Assembly (NCBI GenBank): GCA_038316335.1 | Contig: JBBQAM010000003.1 | Span: forward strand, 127,956-191,955 | Origin: JALHST01 sp038316335 | Lineage (GTDB): Bacteria > Bacteroidota > Bacteroidia > Flavobacteriales > Flavobacteriaceae | Direction of reading: 5' to 3' | Length of the DNA: 64,000 nt | Shown here: positions 25,709 to 34,490 of the stretch, piece after piece | How the letters are laid out: every line of letters starts with the position of its first letter | How positions within the stretch are numbered: the stretch's first letter is position 1 | Notes under the pieces: model-generated | The model's database searches: none | What the model was told of the DNA's origin: nothing | What the model saw: only the letters and a program-made list of their open reading frames with translations | Made by a program: the position numbers and the translations under genes

Positions 25709-26541
25709 GCCGAAATAAGTTTAGATCGATCAATAGATTCGGCCGCCAATTTTAGAAATCGCGGGATAATGGTATGGTTGGTCTTCATGATTTTATCGTC
25801 ATCGTCTAAGTGCTCGATCATTTCCAAATATTTCTTCTTGCCAAAATGCTTGACGATTTTTTTGCGCATATCGGGTCTTTGAAAATAGTGCAACATCCCC
25901 ACCGCATCTGCTTCGGGATGAAACTGTACCCCAAAAATCTCTTTGCTGAATCGAATGGCCATCACGGCTCTTTCCAAGGGAACGTGAGGCCGTATTTTTT
26001 CCCTACAGAGCACTTTCCCGTCCAAAGTGTCCAATTTCCATTCGTGGGGGCCTACCACCTGATAGTCCCTTGAATCGACCGCATAAAACGGATTGGGCAA
26101 GCCTTCGAAAAGTATTTCCCGCTCCCCGCTCAGCGTCTTGAAAATGGGCAAGATCCCGAAAGAAGTTGACCTTCTTTTCGTGACTTTCGCCAAATCCCAG
26201 TGAAGACAGGCCAATTGAAAGGAGTGACAAATAAGAAACAGGTGCTTCTTGACAGGATGTGATAAATTATGGTGCAAAATAGTATCCAACATACCAAAAT
26301 ACTTGTCTTCCCATGCAGCCCCCGAAATCAGCGGGGAACCGGGACCTCCCGAGGAAATAAAAATATCATAGTCTTCGACTTGGGGCACCTGTGCTTCCAA
26401 TCGGACTTCAAAAACATCGAAATTGCCTTGCACGCCCTCCATGGCCAAAAATTCTGCCACCAATTCCTTGATGCAGCGTAGGCCCTCATTGGGATTTCCT
26501 GCATTCAAGTCTAAAACTGCAATTTTATAAGTGTTTTGCAT
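25705..26541 (-). CDS. Class I glutamine amidotransferase-like protein
   Basis: A 278-residue protein of the GATase1 fold (GMP-synthase glutaminase-like). The oxyanion strand ISSGGPGSP (63-70), candidate nucleophile C105, and H208-P-E210 in VQFHPEAD give an intact Cys-His-Glu set. The nucleophile elbow reads LICHSFQ rather than the usual GxCxGxQ, losing both glycines. The last 60 residues (from about 220) are a basic/acidic helical extension absent from plain GATases. In this cluster it may supply ammonia from glutamine, or act as a gamma-glutamyl hydrolase on the ligase product; both are inference. Confidence 0.8.
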   Translation of the reverse strand: MQNTYKIAVLDLNAGNPNEGLRCIKELVAEFLAMEGVQGNFDVFEVRLEAQVPQVEDYDIFISSGGPGSPLISGAAWEDKYFGMLDTILHHNLSHPVKKHLFLICHSFQLACLHWDLAKVTKRRSTSFGILPIFKTLSGEREILFEGLPNPFYAVDSRDYQVVGPHEWKLDTLDGKVLCREKIRPHVPLERAVMAIRFSKEIFGVQFHPEADAVGMLHYFQRPDMRKKIVKHFGKKKYLEMIEHLDDDDKIMKTNHTIIPRFLKLAAESIDRSKLISA

Positions 26542-26741
26542 TTTTTTCTAATTCCGTGGTGCCTTGCGCCCCACACGCTTCGGACCTTAGGTCTTCTTAA
26601 AATCGTCACTATTTCAATTCGCTTCAACTTTGAACCATTTCAATTCATAAGGTCGAAGTGAAGGCCGGTGAAGACCCTGTTATCGTATAAGAACGTTCGA
26701 ATACGACAAATCATATATCGTTCGAAAGGGGCGTCAGAAAC

Positions 26742-27839
26742 TTAGAGTCCTTTTGCCGTCTGCTCCACAATATAATGTACCACTTGTTTTAAGTCATTGG
26801 TCTCCCCGAATAGCTTGAGCTGCCTATCGGCACCCGAACCCTGTTCGAGCATTTGATACACATAATTCACCTCGGTACGGCAGCCGAGTTCATCGACCAC
26901 ATCATCGATAAATTCAAGTAGTTCCTGAATCAAAAGGGCAAAAGGCACCTCTTCTTCCTTGCCGAAATCGATAAGTTTGGCCTCGACTCCCCAGCGCGCC
27001 GCGCGCCATTTGTTCTCATTGATCAAAATACGGCGATATGATCGAAAGCTCTGGTTTTTCTGATGCAATTTGCTCAACTTAGCGATGATGCATTGCATGA
27101 GTGCCGCAATACAGACCACCTCATCAACCGTCATCACCATATCACAGATCCTGAATTCTACCGTAGGATAGAAGGGGTGGAGTCTAATATCCCACCATAT
27201 CTTCTTGCCATTATCGATACAATTCGTCTTTACGAGCAATTCAATAAACTTGTCATACTCGGCTACACTAGCAAAATAAGGAGGAATCCCGGTGCGTGGA
27301 AACTTGTCGAATATTTTGGAACGAAATGACTTGAATCCCGTTTCGCGACTCTCCCAAAAAGGTGAATTGGTTGAAAGGGCATATAGGTGGGGCAAGAAAT
27401 ACCGCGCAATGTTCATGATATGCAACCCTTCCTCCCGATTGGGGATGCCCACGTGCACGTGCATCCCAAAAATAAGATTAGAACGCGCCACATCCTTCAT
27501 TTCCGCAATCAGCTGATCGTAACGCGGGTTGGGCGTGATCAATTGTTCGCTCCAATGCGAAAAAGGATGGGTTCCCGAAGCGGCGACCTTCAAATCTTCC
27601 TTGGCCGCCAGTTCAATGACCTGTTTTCGCAAATAAGACACCTCGTCGCGGGCCTGATTGATGTTCTCGCACACATTGGTGCCCATCTCGACAACAGACT
27701 GGTGCATTTCTTCCTTGATACGCTCCTTCAGGATAACCTTGCCGCCATCAATGATCTTCGACATCTGCGAATGAAGGGTCAACGCCTCGCTATCCAGAAT
27801 TTGAAATTCTTCCTCTATTCCCAGTGTGAACTTGTGCAT
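26742..27839 (-). CDS. Carboxylate-amine ligase, GCS2/YbdK family
   Basis: Members of this glutamine-synthetase-fold family couple a carboxylate (often glutamate gamma-COOH) to an amine using ATP. The 365-residue protein shows LGIEEEFQIL at 6-15 (metal-binding glutamates), FGMHVHVGIP (about 133-142), and DIRLHPFYPTVEFRICDM (about 226-243). Length matches YbdK (372). Unlike proteobacterial ybdK it sits among two ATP-grasp ligases and two esterases. It is separated by 21 bases from the ATP-grasp gene upstream and 200 bases from the amidotransferase downstream. Confidence 0.92.
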   Translation of the reverse strand: MHKFTLGIEEEFQILDSEALTLHSQMSKIIDGGKVILKERIKEEMHQSVVEMGTNVCENINQARDEVSYLRKQVIELAAKEDLKVAASGTHPFSHWSEQLITPNPRYDQLIAEMKDVARSNLIFGMHVHVGIPNREEGLHIMNIARYFLPHLYALSTNSPFWESRETGFKSFRSKIFDKFPRTGIPPYFASVAEYDKFIELLVKTNCIDNGKKIWWDIRLHPFYPTVEFRICDMVMTVDEVVCIAALMQCIIAKLSKLHQKNQSFRSYRRILINENKWRAARWGVEAKLIDFGKEEEVPFALLIQELLEFIDDVVDELGCRTEVNYVYQMLEQGSGADRQLKLFGETNDLKQVVHYIVEQTAKGL

Positions 27840-27860
27840 ATCGACGCTTAAATTTGGGGC

Positions 27861-29186
27861 CTATTTCCTTTTTTTAGGCGTATTTTTTGCCTTGATGGCC
27901 GGTTTTACTTTTGCTGTGGCTTTTTTTACCCCTGCTGTTTTGGTTTTGCCTGCTGACGGCGTGGCTACCCCACCTTTTGAAGGGACCTTTTTTATTGCAA
28001 CAGGTGCTGACTTCGTTTTCGGCACGGCCTTGACCTTCACTATTCTTGGTTGTGCCGTTCCGACTTTTTTAGGAGCGGCCTTTTGAGTGGCCGAAACCTT
28101 TGCTGGGGTCACTTTCGATTTTGGTGCTTTTACCACTTTCGCAGGTGCCTTGGTAACGATCGGCATTTGCACCGCAGTCTTTTTCGCCTGTGCGGCGGTC
28201 TTTAAGGTCACCTTTTTCGCTTTTGGCCTCGCTGGAGCTACTGCGGTTTTCACAAACCCTCCCCAAGAGGTATTGTTCTGTTTTGGGATATGGGTATTTG
28301 CCTTTTCAACGGCATATTTGGCAGCATGTTCTACGATCCAATCAAAATTGGCGAGGCCTACCGAATTGATGTCGGCATCAGGTGCCGGGTTACAAAAATC
28401 GATTGCATACGGCACCCCGTCGCGGATAGCAAATTCTACTGTATTAAAATCATAGCCCAAGGCCTTGTTCAATCGCAGCGTAAAATCATAAATGGTGCGC
28501 ATCAGTTTTGTGTGTTCCTCCCCACTGGTATTTGGTTCAGTGGCATAACGCAAGTGCGGTTCGTTCCTTGGTTCGTACGGCATGATGTGGACGTATTTTT
28601 GTCCTAAGCAGTATACCCGGTAATAATCATCGAAAACAATCTCCTCCTGAAGCATCATGACCAATTGACCGGTTTCCTCGAGTTTTGCAAAAAGATCGTC
28701 CTGGTTGTCGACACGATAGACGCTTTTCCATCCGCCGCCCGAGTGGGGTTTCATATAAGCTGGAAAACCTATGTAGTCGAAGATATAGCTCCAATCCAAC
28801 GGCGCCTTTAAGTTCCGGAACGACTTTTCGGTCGTATCGTCAGGCCGTTCCTTGGATGGCAGAAGAACGGTCTTGGGCACGGGTACGCCTACTTCTATTG
28901 CCAAACAATTGTTAAAGAACTTTTCATCGGCACTCCACCAAAACGGATTGTTGATTACTGCAGTGCCTTTCAGCGCAGCGTTTTTCAGATACGCCCTATA
29001 AAATGGTACTTCCTGGGAGATACGGTCGATAATCACATCGTACCCATAATCAATGCCCTGCTGTACCTTATCAATGCTCACGGCCTCGGCAACTACCTTG
29101 CCATTTCCAATAGCGTTCACCTTATCTATGAAAGCCCAGGGAAAGGTATCTTCCATACCAAATAATATTCCTACTTTTTTAACCAT
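27861..29186 (-). CDS. ATP-grasp ligase with histone H1-like lysine-rich C-terminal tail
   Basis: Residues 1-312 are an ATP-grasp enzyme: a Rossmann-like start (KKVGILFGMEDTFPWAF), nucleotide strand PAYMKPHSGGGWKSV (142-156), and metal-binding NTVEFAIRDG / AIDFCNPAPD (248-270). From about 313 to 441 the sequence turns into a tail of K, A, P, V and T with 34 lysines in 129 residues and no acidic or aromatic residues, like histone H1 tails or bacterial H1-like proteins. There is no stop or frameshift at the junction. The gene lies between an esterase (25-base gap) and the GCS2 ligase (21-base gap), so the three are surely one operon. The tail may bind nucleic acid, polyphosphate or acidic polymer. 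Confidence 0.85.
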   Translation of the reverse strand: MVKKVGILFGMEDTFPWAFIDKVNAIGNGKVVAEAVSIDKVQQGIDYGYDVIIDRISQEVPFYRAYLKNAALKGTAVINNPFWWSADEKFFNNCLAIEVGVPVPKTVLLPSKERPDDTTEKSFRNLKAPLDWSYIFDYIGFPAYMKPHSGGGWKSVYRVDNQDDLFAKLEETGQLVMMLQEEIVFDDYYRVYCLGQKYVHIMPYEPRNEPHLRYATEPNTSGEEHTKLMRTIYDFTLRLNKALGYDFNTVEFAIRDGVPYAIDFCNPAPDADINSVGLANFDWIVEHAAKYAVEKANTHIPKQNNTSWGGFVKTAVAPARPKAKKVTLKTAAQAKKTAVQMPIVTKAPAKVVKAPKSKVTPAKVSATQKAAPKKVGTAQPRIVKVKAVPKTKSAPVAIKKVPSKGGVATPSAGKTKTAGVKKATAKVKPAIKAKNTPKKRK

Positions 29187-29211
29187 CTGTTTTTTATATT
29201 AAATTTTGTTG

Positions 29212-29928
29212 TTAAAAATATCGGCCTATATACTCCGGAAAAACCATTTTCCAGAGTGGCCAATCGTGTTCGATCCATTTTTTTTCATCATACCAATAGG
29301 GGATGCCCTTAGCATCTAAGATACCCCCCATATGCTGGTTCTTGGGTTGGCAACTATCCCAATCGGAGGTGCTCAGGACGATCTGCATATGGTGATACTT
29401 CCAACTTTCCTCATTTTGCATAAACTCATCTGGGCAATTGTAATAAATGCGGATATCTTCGGATAAGGGCGTCATATTGCGAATATTGAATACCCCACTC
29501 ATGGAAAATAAATGGGAAACCAGGTCTGGAAATCGAAAAGCAGTATTGGCCGCATGATAACCCCCAAAACTAACCCCGGCGGTCGCGATGCGATGGCTGT
29601 TGCACTCCCTTTGGATAAACGGAATCAGTTCCTCCTTTAAAAACTGCATATAGTGCTCATAATTATGGATCTTCGTTCCTGAATCCATCCCTTCGTTATA
29701 AAAACTAAGCATGTCAAGCGACTCTACATTATAAAGCTTGATGCGTCCTTCCTCGATAAACTGCATCACCGAACTTGTTAATCCAAAATCGGTGTTCTGT
29801 GTAAATTGGCCCCCGGAAGAAGGGAACATCAAAATGGGATACCCCCAGTTACCAGTCACTTCGAGATTGATATTTCGACCGAGGATGTTCGAATAGTATG
29901 TTAAATGTTGCACGGACGCCATAATCAT
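29212..29928 (-). CDS. Esterase-family alpha/beta hydrolase, first gene of the amidoligase cluster
   Basis: A 238-residue protein of the esterase D-like 'putative esterase' family with no signal peptide. The nucleophile serine lies in GVSFGGYHAAN (about 116-126), and the C-terminal EHDWPLWKMVFPEY holds the likely catalytic histidine in the family's HDWPxW context. Ser-Asp-His hydrolases of this group cut esters or amides. It starts at 29928 (or the ATG at 29922), just inside a -7 element and an inverted repeat. It leads the minus-strand operon of ligases and diverges from a second esterase. Confidence 0.85.
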   Translation of the reverse strand: MIMASVQHLTYYSNILGRNINLEVTGNWGYPILMFPSSGGQFTQNTDFGLTSSVMQFIEEGRIKLYNVESLDMLSFYNEGMDSGTKIHNYEHYMQFLKEELIPFIQRECNSHRIATAGVSFGGYHAANTAFRFPDLVSHLFSMSGVFNIRNMTPLSEDIRIYYNCPDEFMQNEESWKYHHMQIVLSTSDWDSCQPKNQHMGGILDAKGIPYWYDEKKWIEHDWPLWKMVFPEYIGRYF

Positions 29929-29966
29929 AAATATACTTAAAATGATTAATTATCAATCTTTTAAAG

Positions 29967-29997
29967 CCGGCAAATGTAATTTATTTTTTACATGCCG
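29967..29997. promoter_or_regulatory. Inverted repeat and -7 element between the divergent esterase genes
   Basis: CCGGCAAATGTAA is mirrored by TTACATGCCG (29988-29997), an imperfect dyad with a 2-base insertion. On the minus strand 29978-29971 reads TACATTTG, a TAnnTTTG element inside the left arm. The overlap suggests an operator controlling the ligase operon. Confidence 0.4.
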
Positions 29998-30047
29998 ATA
30001 TAATTTTTTATTGGATTCATTATACTTGCAGACCCGTAGCAAAGAAC

Positions 30048-30899
30048 ATGCAATTTCAAACAGATCTAATTAGTCTCAAGGGAAGTTTTTCGTCTATAAA
30101 CCTGGGAAGAAAGGTGCTCTTCCGATTGGTAGCCCCGCCAGATTACAGGGATGCCGAAAAACGCTATCCCGTGCTTTTGATGAACGACGGTCAGGATTTT
30201 TCGGCCCTACAATTGGAACAAACCTTGATGTCTTCATATAAATCAAAGGCTTTAGCGCCCTTTATCTTTATCGGTGTTGAATGTGGCAAAGAACGGATCC
30301 AGGAATACGGGACGGCCGTTTCGGCCGATTTTAAGGGTAGGGGCAGTAAGGCAGCCGAATATACACGATTTATCATGGACGAATTCATACCCTTTCTAAG
30401 GGGCGAGTTCAAGGTGTCGCACCATGGCCAGGACTGGGTTTTTTGTGGCCTATCCTTAGGGGGGCTATCAGCCTTTGATATTGCCTATACGCACGCTTCC
30501 CATTTTGGGAAAATCGGGGTCTTTAGCGGTTCCTTCTGGTGGCGGAAAAAGGCCTATGTTAAAAAAGATCTTCTCGATCGCAGTAGGATTATCCTTGATG
30601 TAGTCAAAGAAGGCCTCTTTTCCCCACATCTAAAATTCTGGTTTCAATGCGGTACCGAAGATGAGACCGCGGATCGAAATCATAACGGAATAATCGATGC
30701 CATTGACGATACCCTTGACCTGATCCGGGAACTAAAAGCTAAGGGCTATTCCGGTCCTGGCGATATTACCTATGTTGAAATCGAAGGAGGAAAACACGAC
30801 TTGCCGACTTGGGCGGCGATTCTCCCAGAATTCATCGAATGGGCGTTCCCTATTGAACAAGTGGAAAAAAATGGTGGCCTCCAGACTCGCTCACTCTAA
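30048..30899 (+). CDS. Esterase-family alpha/beta hydrolase with EF-hand-like loop
   Basis: A 283-residue cytosolic hydrolase with the nucleophile elbow CGLSLGGLSAF (about 137-147) and a C-terminal GGKHDLPTW carrying the likely catalytic histidine. Between them is a calcium-loop-like sequence DRNHNGIIDAID (about 208-219): D, N, N, G, D and D at positions 1, 3, 5, 6, 9 and 12, as in EF-hand or dockerin loops. It is transcribed away from the ligase operon, with which it shares a 119-base control region, so it is probably part of the same system. Confidence 0.82.
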   Translation: MQFQTDLISLKGSFSSINLGRKVLFRLVAPPDYRDAEKRYPVLLMNDGQDFSALQLEQTLMSSYKSKALAPFIFIGVECGKERIQEYGTAVSADFKGRGSKAAEYTRFIMDEFIPFLRGEFKVSHHGQDWVFCGLSLGGLSAFDIAYTHASHFGKIGVFSGSFWWRKKAYVKKDLLDRSRIILDVVKEGLFSPHLKFWFQCGTEDETADRNHNGIIDAIDDTLDLIRELKAKGYSGPGDITYVEIEGGKHDLPTWAAILPEFIEWAFPIEQVEKNGGLQTRSL

Positions 30900-30958
30900 A
30901 TTGGCGAAAACGGGGGAGCTAAAATAAGTACATTAGGAACTATGAGTGCCTCCGATGG

Positions 30959-32047
30959 TTAGACCTTTATGAAAATCCCCTTTTTATAAAGTACGTACGC
31001 TAAAAATACATAAAAAGCCACAACGGTCAGGGCATATAGCAACGAGGATAGTTGCATGGGCATGAAGTCATGTACATAGAGCGTATTGAAGAGCCAGGCA
31101 TGTAAGGAGACCGTATCATGCACCTTGATCATCCCCATGATCTTCCCGATAAAACTTGCGGAAAAAAAGACCACGATGGCATTGGCGCCCGCATATCTGA
31201 AAATACTTCCGAATTTGATACCCATCTCATCGGTCAAATAATAGATCAATGCCAGGATCATGTTCGCCCAGCCTGCGCTTACTAAAACGAAACTACTCGT
31301 CCAAAGGGCCTTATTGATCGGGAATACGATATCCCAAAGTGAGCCGATGATTAAAAAAGTGCCTCCGATTCCCACCATCAAAGTGGTCTTTTTTGCTTGT
31401 TGCGAAGTGAGAATAAGTCCAGTAAAAATACCTAACAGAGCGCTGCAGATGGCAGGCAGCGTACTCAGGACGCCTTCCGGATCATAATCGGGCTTCCACA
31501 TATGGGTGCCCAATAGGTGGAGATCAACATAGTTTGCCAGGTTATTGGAGGCCCTATCAAAAGTAGAGGGTATTCCGTTTACGGGAACCAACCACATCAA
31601 AAACCAATAACCGATTAAAATCGCTATACAAATCCCGATCAAGGTCCTCCAATTAAAATTTATATAGAGCAGGGCAGCAAAAAAGAATACCAGCCCGATA
31701 CGCTGCAGAACCCCTGGAAACCGAATGGCCTCGAAATCCTTGATAAATGGAAAAGTCAAGGTAAACGCTCCCAAAAACAGTCCAAGTCCGATTAATTTAA
31801 GGCTACGTAGGCCTATTTTTTTATAGGTTCCCGCCTTGGTCACCTTGTCCTTATAGGCGAACACAATTGAAGTACCCACAATAAAGAGGAAAAACGGGAA
31901 AACCAGATCTGTCGGGGAATATCCATGCCATTCGGCATGTAAGAAAGGGGCATAGACACTCGACCAAGTACCCGGCGTATTTACCAAGATCATTAAGACG
32001 ATGGTAAGTCCCCTGAAAATATCGACTGAGAGAATTCTATCTTTCAT
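30959..32047 (-). CDS. HGSNAT-like transmembrane acyltransferase (DUF5009 type)
   Basis: A polytopic protein of 362 residues with about ten membrane segments. The start MKDRILSVDIFRGLTIVLMILVN and the segment HAEWHGYSPTDLVFPFFLF (37-55) match heparan-alpha-glucosaminide N-acetyltransferase, in which a histidine at the position of H37 is acetylated by cytosolic acetyl-CoA and passes the group across the membrane to glucosamine. Bacterial members may acetylate periplasmic aminosugars. It lies downstream of DUF3052 and SSS genes on the same strand; the acceptor is unknown. Confidence 0.85.
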   Translation of the reverse strand: MKDRILSVDIFRGLTIVLMILVNTPGTWSSVYAPFLHAEWHGYSPTDLVFPFFLFIVGTSIVFAYKDKVTKAGTYKKIGLRSLKLIGLGLFLGAFTLTFPFIKDFEAIRFPGVLQRIGLVFFFAALLYINFNWRTLIGICIAILIGYWFLMWLVPVNGIPSTFDRASNNLANYVDLHLLGTHMWKPDYDPEGVLSTLPAICSALLGIFTGLILTSQQAKKTTLMVGIGGTFLIIGSLWDIVFPINKALWTSSFVLVSAGWANMILALIYYLTDEMGIKFGSIFRYAGANAIVVFFSASFIGKIMGMIKVHDTVSLHAWLFNTLYVHDFMPMQLSSLLYALTVVAFYVFLAYVLYKKGIFIKV

Positions 32048-32153
32048 TCGTATGGCTTTTCAGTCTTGATTTCATAGGGCGAAAACAATCATACCAGCTT
32101 AGTCTTAAGACGGTTTACAAATTTATCCGTACCGAGTTTCAATACGCTTTCCA

Positions 32154-32564
32154 TCATCTATTTTTCAATCGATATACAAATTTCAATCCGCTCCAAACAG
32201 CATCGATCGCTGCCACTTTGATGTCGACCAATCCCGTTTTCAAAACATGATCGCGAATAAGGTCCCTATTGAGGTCGGTTGGCAACTTCGAGGCTCCTTT
32301 GGGCCAGCTGATCCATAAGGCACCATTTAACTTTAGCGCCGCTATATGTCTTGACAAAACACCTTCCAATTCTTCTACCCGTATACAAAAAACATGCACA
32401 AAATCAGCCTTCCCGCTTTCGAACTTCTCAAGTCTTACCAATCGGTCGGGTAAATCCTCGAAAAGATCAAAATAGTAATCTGGAGGGTTATATAGGATTA
32501 TTTTAAACCCCTCTTTTATCCCTAGCTTTTTGCTTAGGGGAGTTTTAGAGTACCCAGCTTCCAT
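32154..32564 (-). CDS. DUF3052 family protein
   Basis: A 136-residue soluble protein starting MEAGYSKTPLSKKLGIKEG, the conserved start of DUF3052, with a central LWISWPKGASKLPTDLNRD motif and C-terminal DIKVAAIDAVWSGLKFVYRL. The function is not known to me. The ATG at 32564 was chosen over an in-frame TTG nine bases upstream because family members begin near AGYS. It is 37 bases downstream of the SSS transporter gene. Confidence 0.85.
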   Translation of the reverse strand: MEAGYSKTPLSKKLGIKEGFKIILYNPPDYYFDLFEDLPDRLVRLEKFESGKADFVHVFCIRVEELEGVLSRHIAALKLNGALWISWPKGASKLPTDLNRDLIRDHVLKTGLVDIKVAAIDAVWSGLKFVYRLKNR

Positions 32565-32601
32565 ATATTTCAAGAATTTTCAAAACTCTTGGAAAATAAC
32601 G

Positions 32602-34413
32602 CTATAATAGATGCCCTTTCATGCGATTCCATGCCTTGATCAGCAAGAATCCGGAAATAATGGCAATAAAGGTCAAAACGATTGCCTGGGTCGTTCTACC
32701 ATAGATCCAATAGCCCGTGGCGAACATGATCGAATAAATCAGGACACAGCCCAAAAGCATGGCGGTGATTCCCGAAGGCACACTCCATTTTTCCTTGGTA
32801 TCTACGATGTCTACATTATCGGCTTCCGCTTCGTTTACAACCTTCGACCACCCGGGGCCTCCAGGTTGTATTTTTTTATAAAAAGACCTCAGGGTCTCCT
32901 TCGATTCTGGCTGGGTTACAAAAGTGGCAATCAACCAAATAATGGTGGTTACTACAACTACAAAAGGATATTCGGCCCAATCGGGCAATTTGCCGGTAAC
33001 GGGATCGAATAGGAAAGGCCGTAAGGAACTAAATGCCAATATCATCGATAGAATTCCCGACGCGAACATGGCGGCAATCTCACTCCAGGCATTAATACGC
33101 CACCAAAACCAGCGCAAAATGAAAATCAGGCCGGTACCGGCGCCAAAGGTTAACAATATGGCGAATATTTGTAGGGCATTTTCCAATAATAGCGCGAAAA
33201 GTGCACTCAATACCATAAGGATCACGGTCGAGAGCCGTCCTACGGCCACCATTTGCTTTTCGGTGGCTTTCGGATTAATCTGCTGTTTGTAAAAATCAAA
33301 AACGATATAGGAGGACCCCCAATTCAGCTGGGTCGAAATCGTACTCATATATGCGGCTACCAAGGAAGCCAACACCAGCCCCAATAGGCCACTTGGCAGC
33401 TTGGTCAACATGGCCGAATAGGCCAAGTCGTTTCCTAACTTACTTTCGGCAATGTTCGGAAATGCGTCGTGGATACTCGCAATATCGGGGTAGACCACCA
33501 AGGAGGCCAACGCCACCAAAATCCATGGCCAAGGCCGCAATGCATAATGCATAATATTAAAAAAGAAGGTCGCGCCAATGGCGTGATTCTCATTCTTGGC
33601 GGCCAACATCCGCTGGGCGATATACCCGCCCCCACCAGGTTCGGCGCCCGGATACCACGAACTCCACCACTGCACTGCCAATGGAATTATAAACAAGGTC
33701 ACCAAGACCTTTTTGTTACTGAAATCAGGCAGGATATTGAGTTTCGAGGCCACTGCCTCATGCTCCATCAGCGCATGTATGCCACCCACTTCGGGGATAT
33801 TTACCAAATAATACGCGGCCCCTATGGCCCCTGACATAGCGACAAAGAACAATATAAAATCGGTATAGACCACTCCTTTAAAGCCTCCCAAAGCACTAAA
33901 GGAGACTGTAATCAGTCCTGCGCCTATAACGGTCTCCCAGGGCTCGAGGCCTAACATAATGCCGCCAATCTTGATTGCGGCTAAAGTTACCGACGCCATG
34001 GTAATGATATTGAAAAGGCCTCCTAGATAAACTGCACGGAATTTTCGTAAAAAGCTCGCAGTAGCACCCCCGTAGCGCATCTCATAGAATTCAAGATCGG
34101 TATGCACGTTAGATCGACGCCATAGCTTGGCATATACGAAGACCGTCAAAAGCCCTGTGAGCAAAAATGCCCACCAGACCCAGTTGCCCGAAACCCCATT
34201 GGTACGCACGATATCGGTTACCAAATTCGGCGTATCGGTCGAAAACGTGGTTGCCACCATCGAGAGGCCCAACAGCCACCAGGGCATGGTTCTTCCCGAA
34301 AGAAAATATTCGTTGGAGTCTTTTCCCGATTTTTTAGAAACATAGATTCCGACGCCTAAGACAACGGTAAAGAATACAATAATAAAACTATAATCAAAGG
34401 TGCTTAATTCCAT
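32602..34413 (-). CDS. Sodium:solute symporter (SSS family)
   Basis: A 603-residue transporter with about 14 membrane segments that couples Na+ entry to solute uptake. Family marks are SGRTMPWWLLGLSMVATTFS near residue 40-60 (first broken helix), GGFKGVVYTDFILF around 180-195 and the large C-terminal extension. The start was set at the ATG at 34413 (MELSTFDYSFIIV). The long form (over 600 residues) with DUF3052 and a sugar acyltransferase downstream hints at a sugar or aminosugar substrate, but that is inference. Confidence 0.92.
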   Translation of the reverse strand: MELSTFDYSFIIVFFTVVLGVGIYVSKKSGKDSNEYFLSGRTMPWWLLGLSMVATTFSTDTPNLVTDIVRTNGVSGNWVWWAFLLTGLLTVFVYAKLWRRSNVHTDLEFYEMRYGGATASFLRKFRAVYLGGLFNIITMASVTLAAIKIGGIMLGLEPWETVIGAGLITVSFSALGGFKGVVYTDFILFFVAMSGAIGAAYYLVNIPEVGGIHALMEHEAVASKLNILPDFSNKKVLVTLFIIPLAVQWWSSWYPGAEPGGGGYIAQRMLAAKNENHAIGATFFFNIMHYALRPWPWILVALASLVVYPDIASIHDAFPNIAESKLGNDLAYSAMLTKLPSGLLGLVLASLVAAYMSTISTQLNWGSSYIVFDFYKQQINPKATEKQMVAVGRLSTVILMVLSALFALLLENALQIFAILLTFGAGTGLIFILRWFWWRINAWSEIAAMFASGILSMILAFSSLRPFLFDPVTGKLPDWAEYPFVVVVTTIIWLIATFVTQPESKETLRSFYKKIQPGGPGWSKVVNEAEADNVDIVDTKEKWSVPSGITAMLLGCVLIYSIMFATGYWIYGRTTQAIVLTFIAIISGFLLIKAWNRMKGHLL

Positions 34414-34490
34414 AATTTTGGTTTTTTGGTCGCATGATAAAGATATTATTTTTTGGCATACTTTTGACTTTTGACCACTAAACCTCATCT

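Noticed and set aside
34459..34477. Two copies of ACTTTTG in the SSS/TauE gap as a third heptad array
   Set aside because: Only two units, explained equally by a TACTTTTG promoter element in a T-rich gap.
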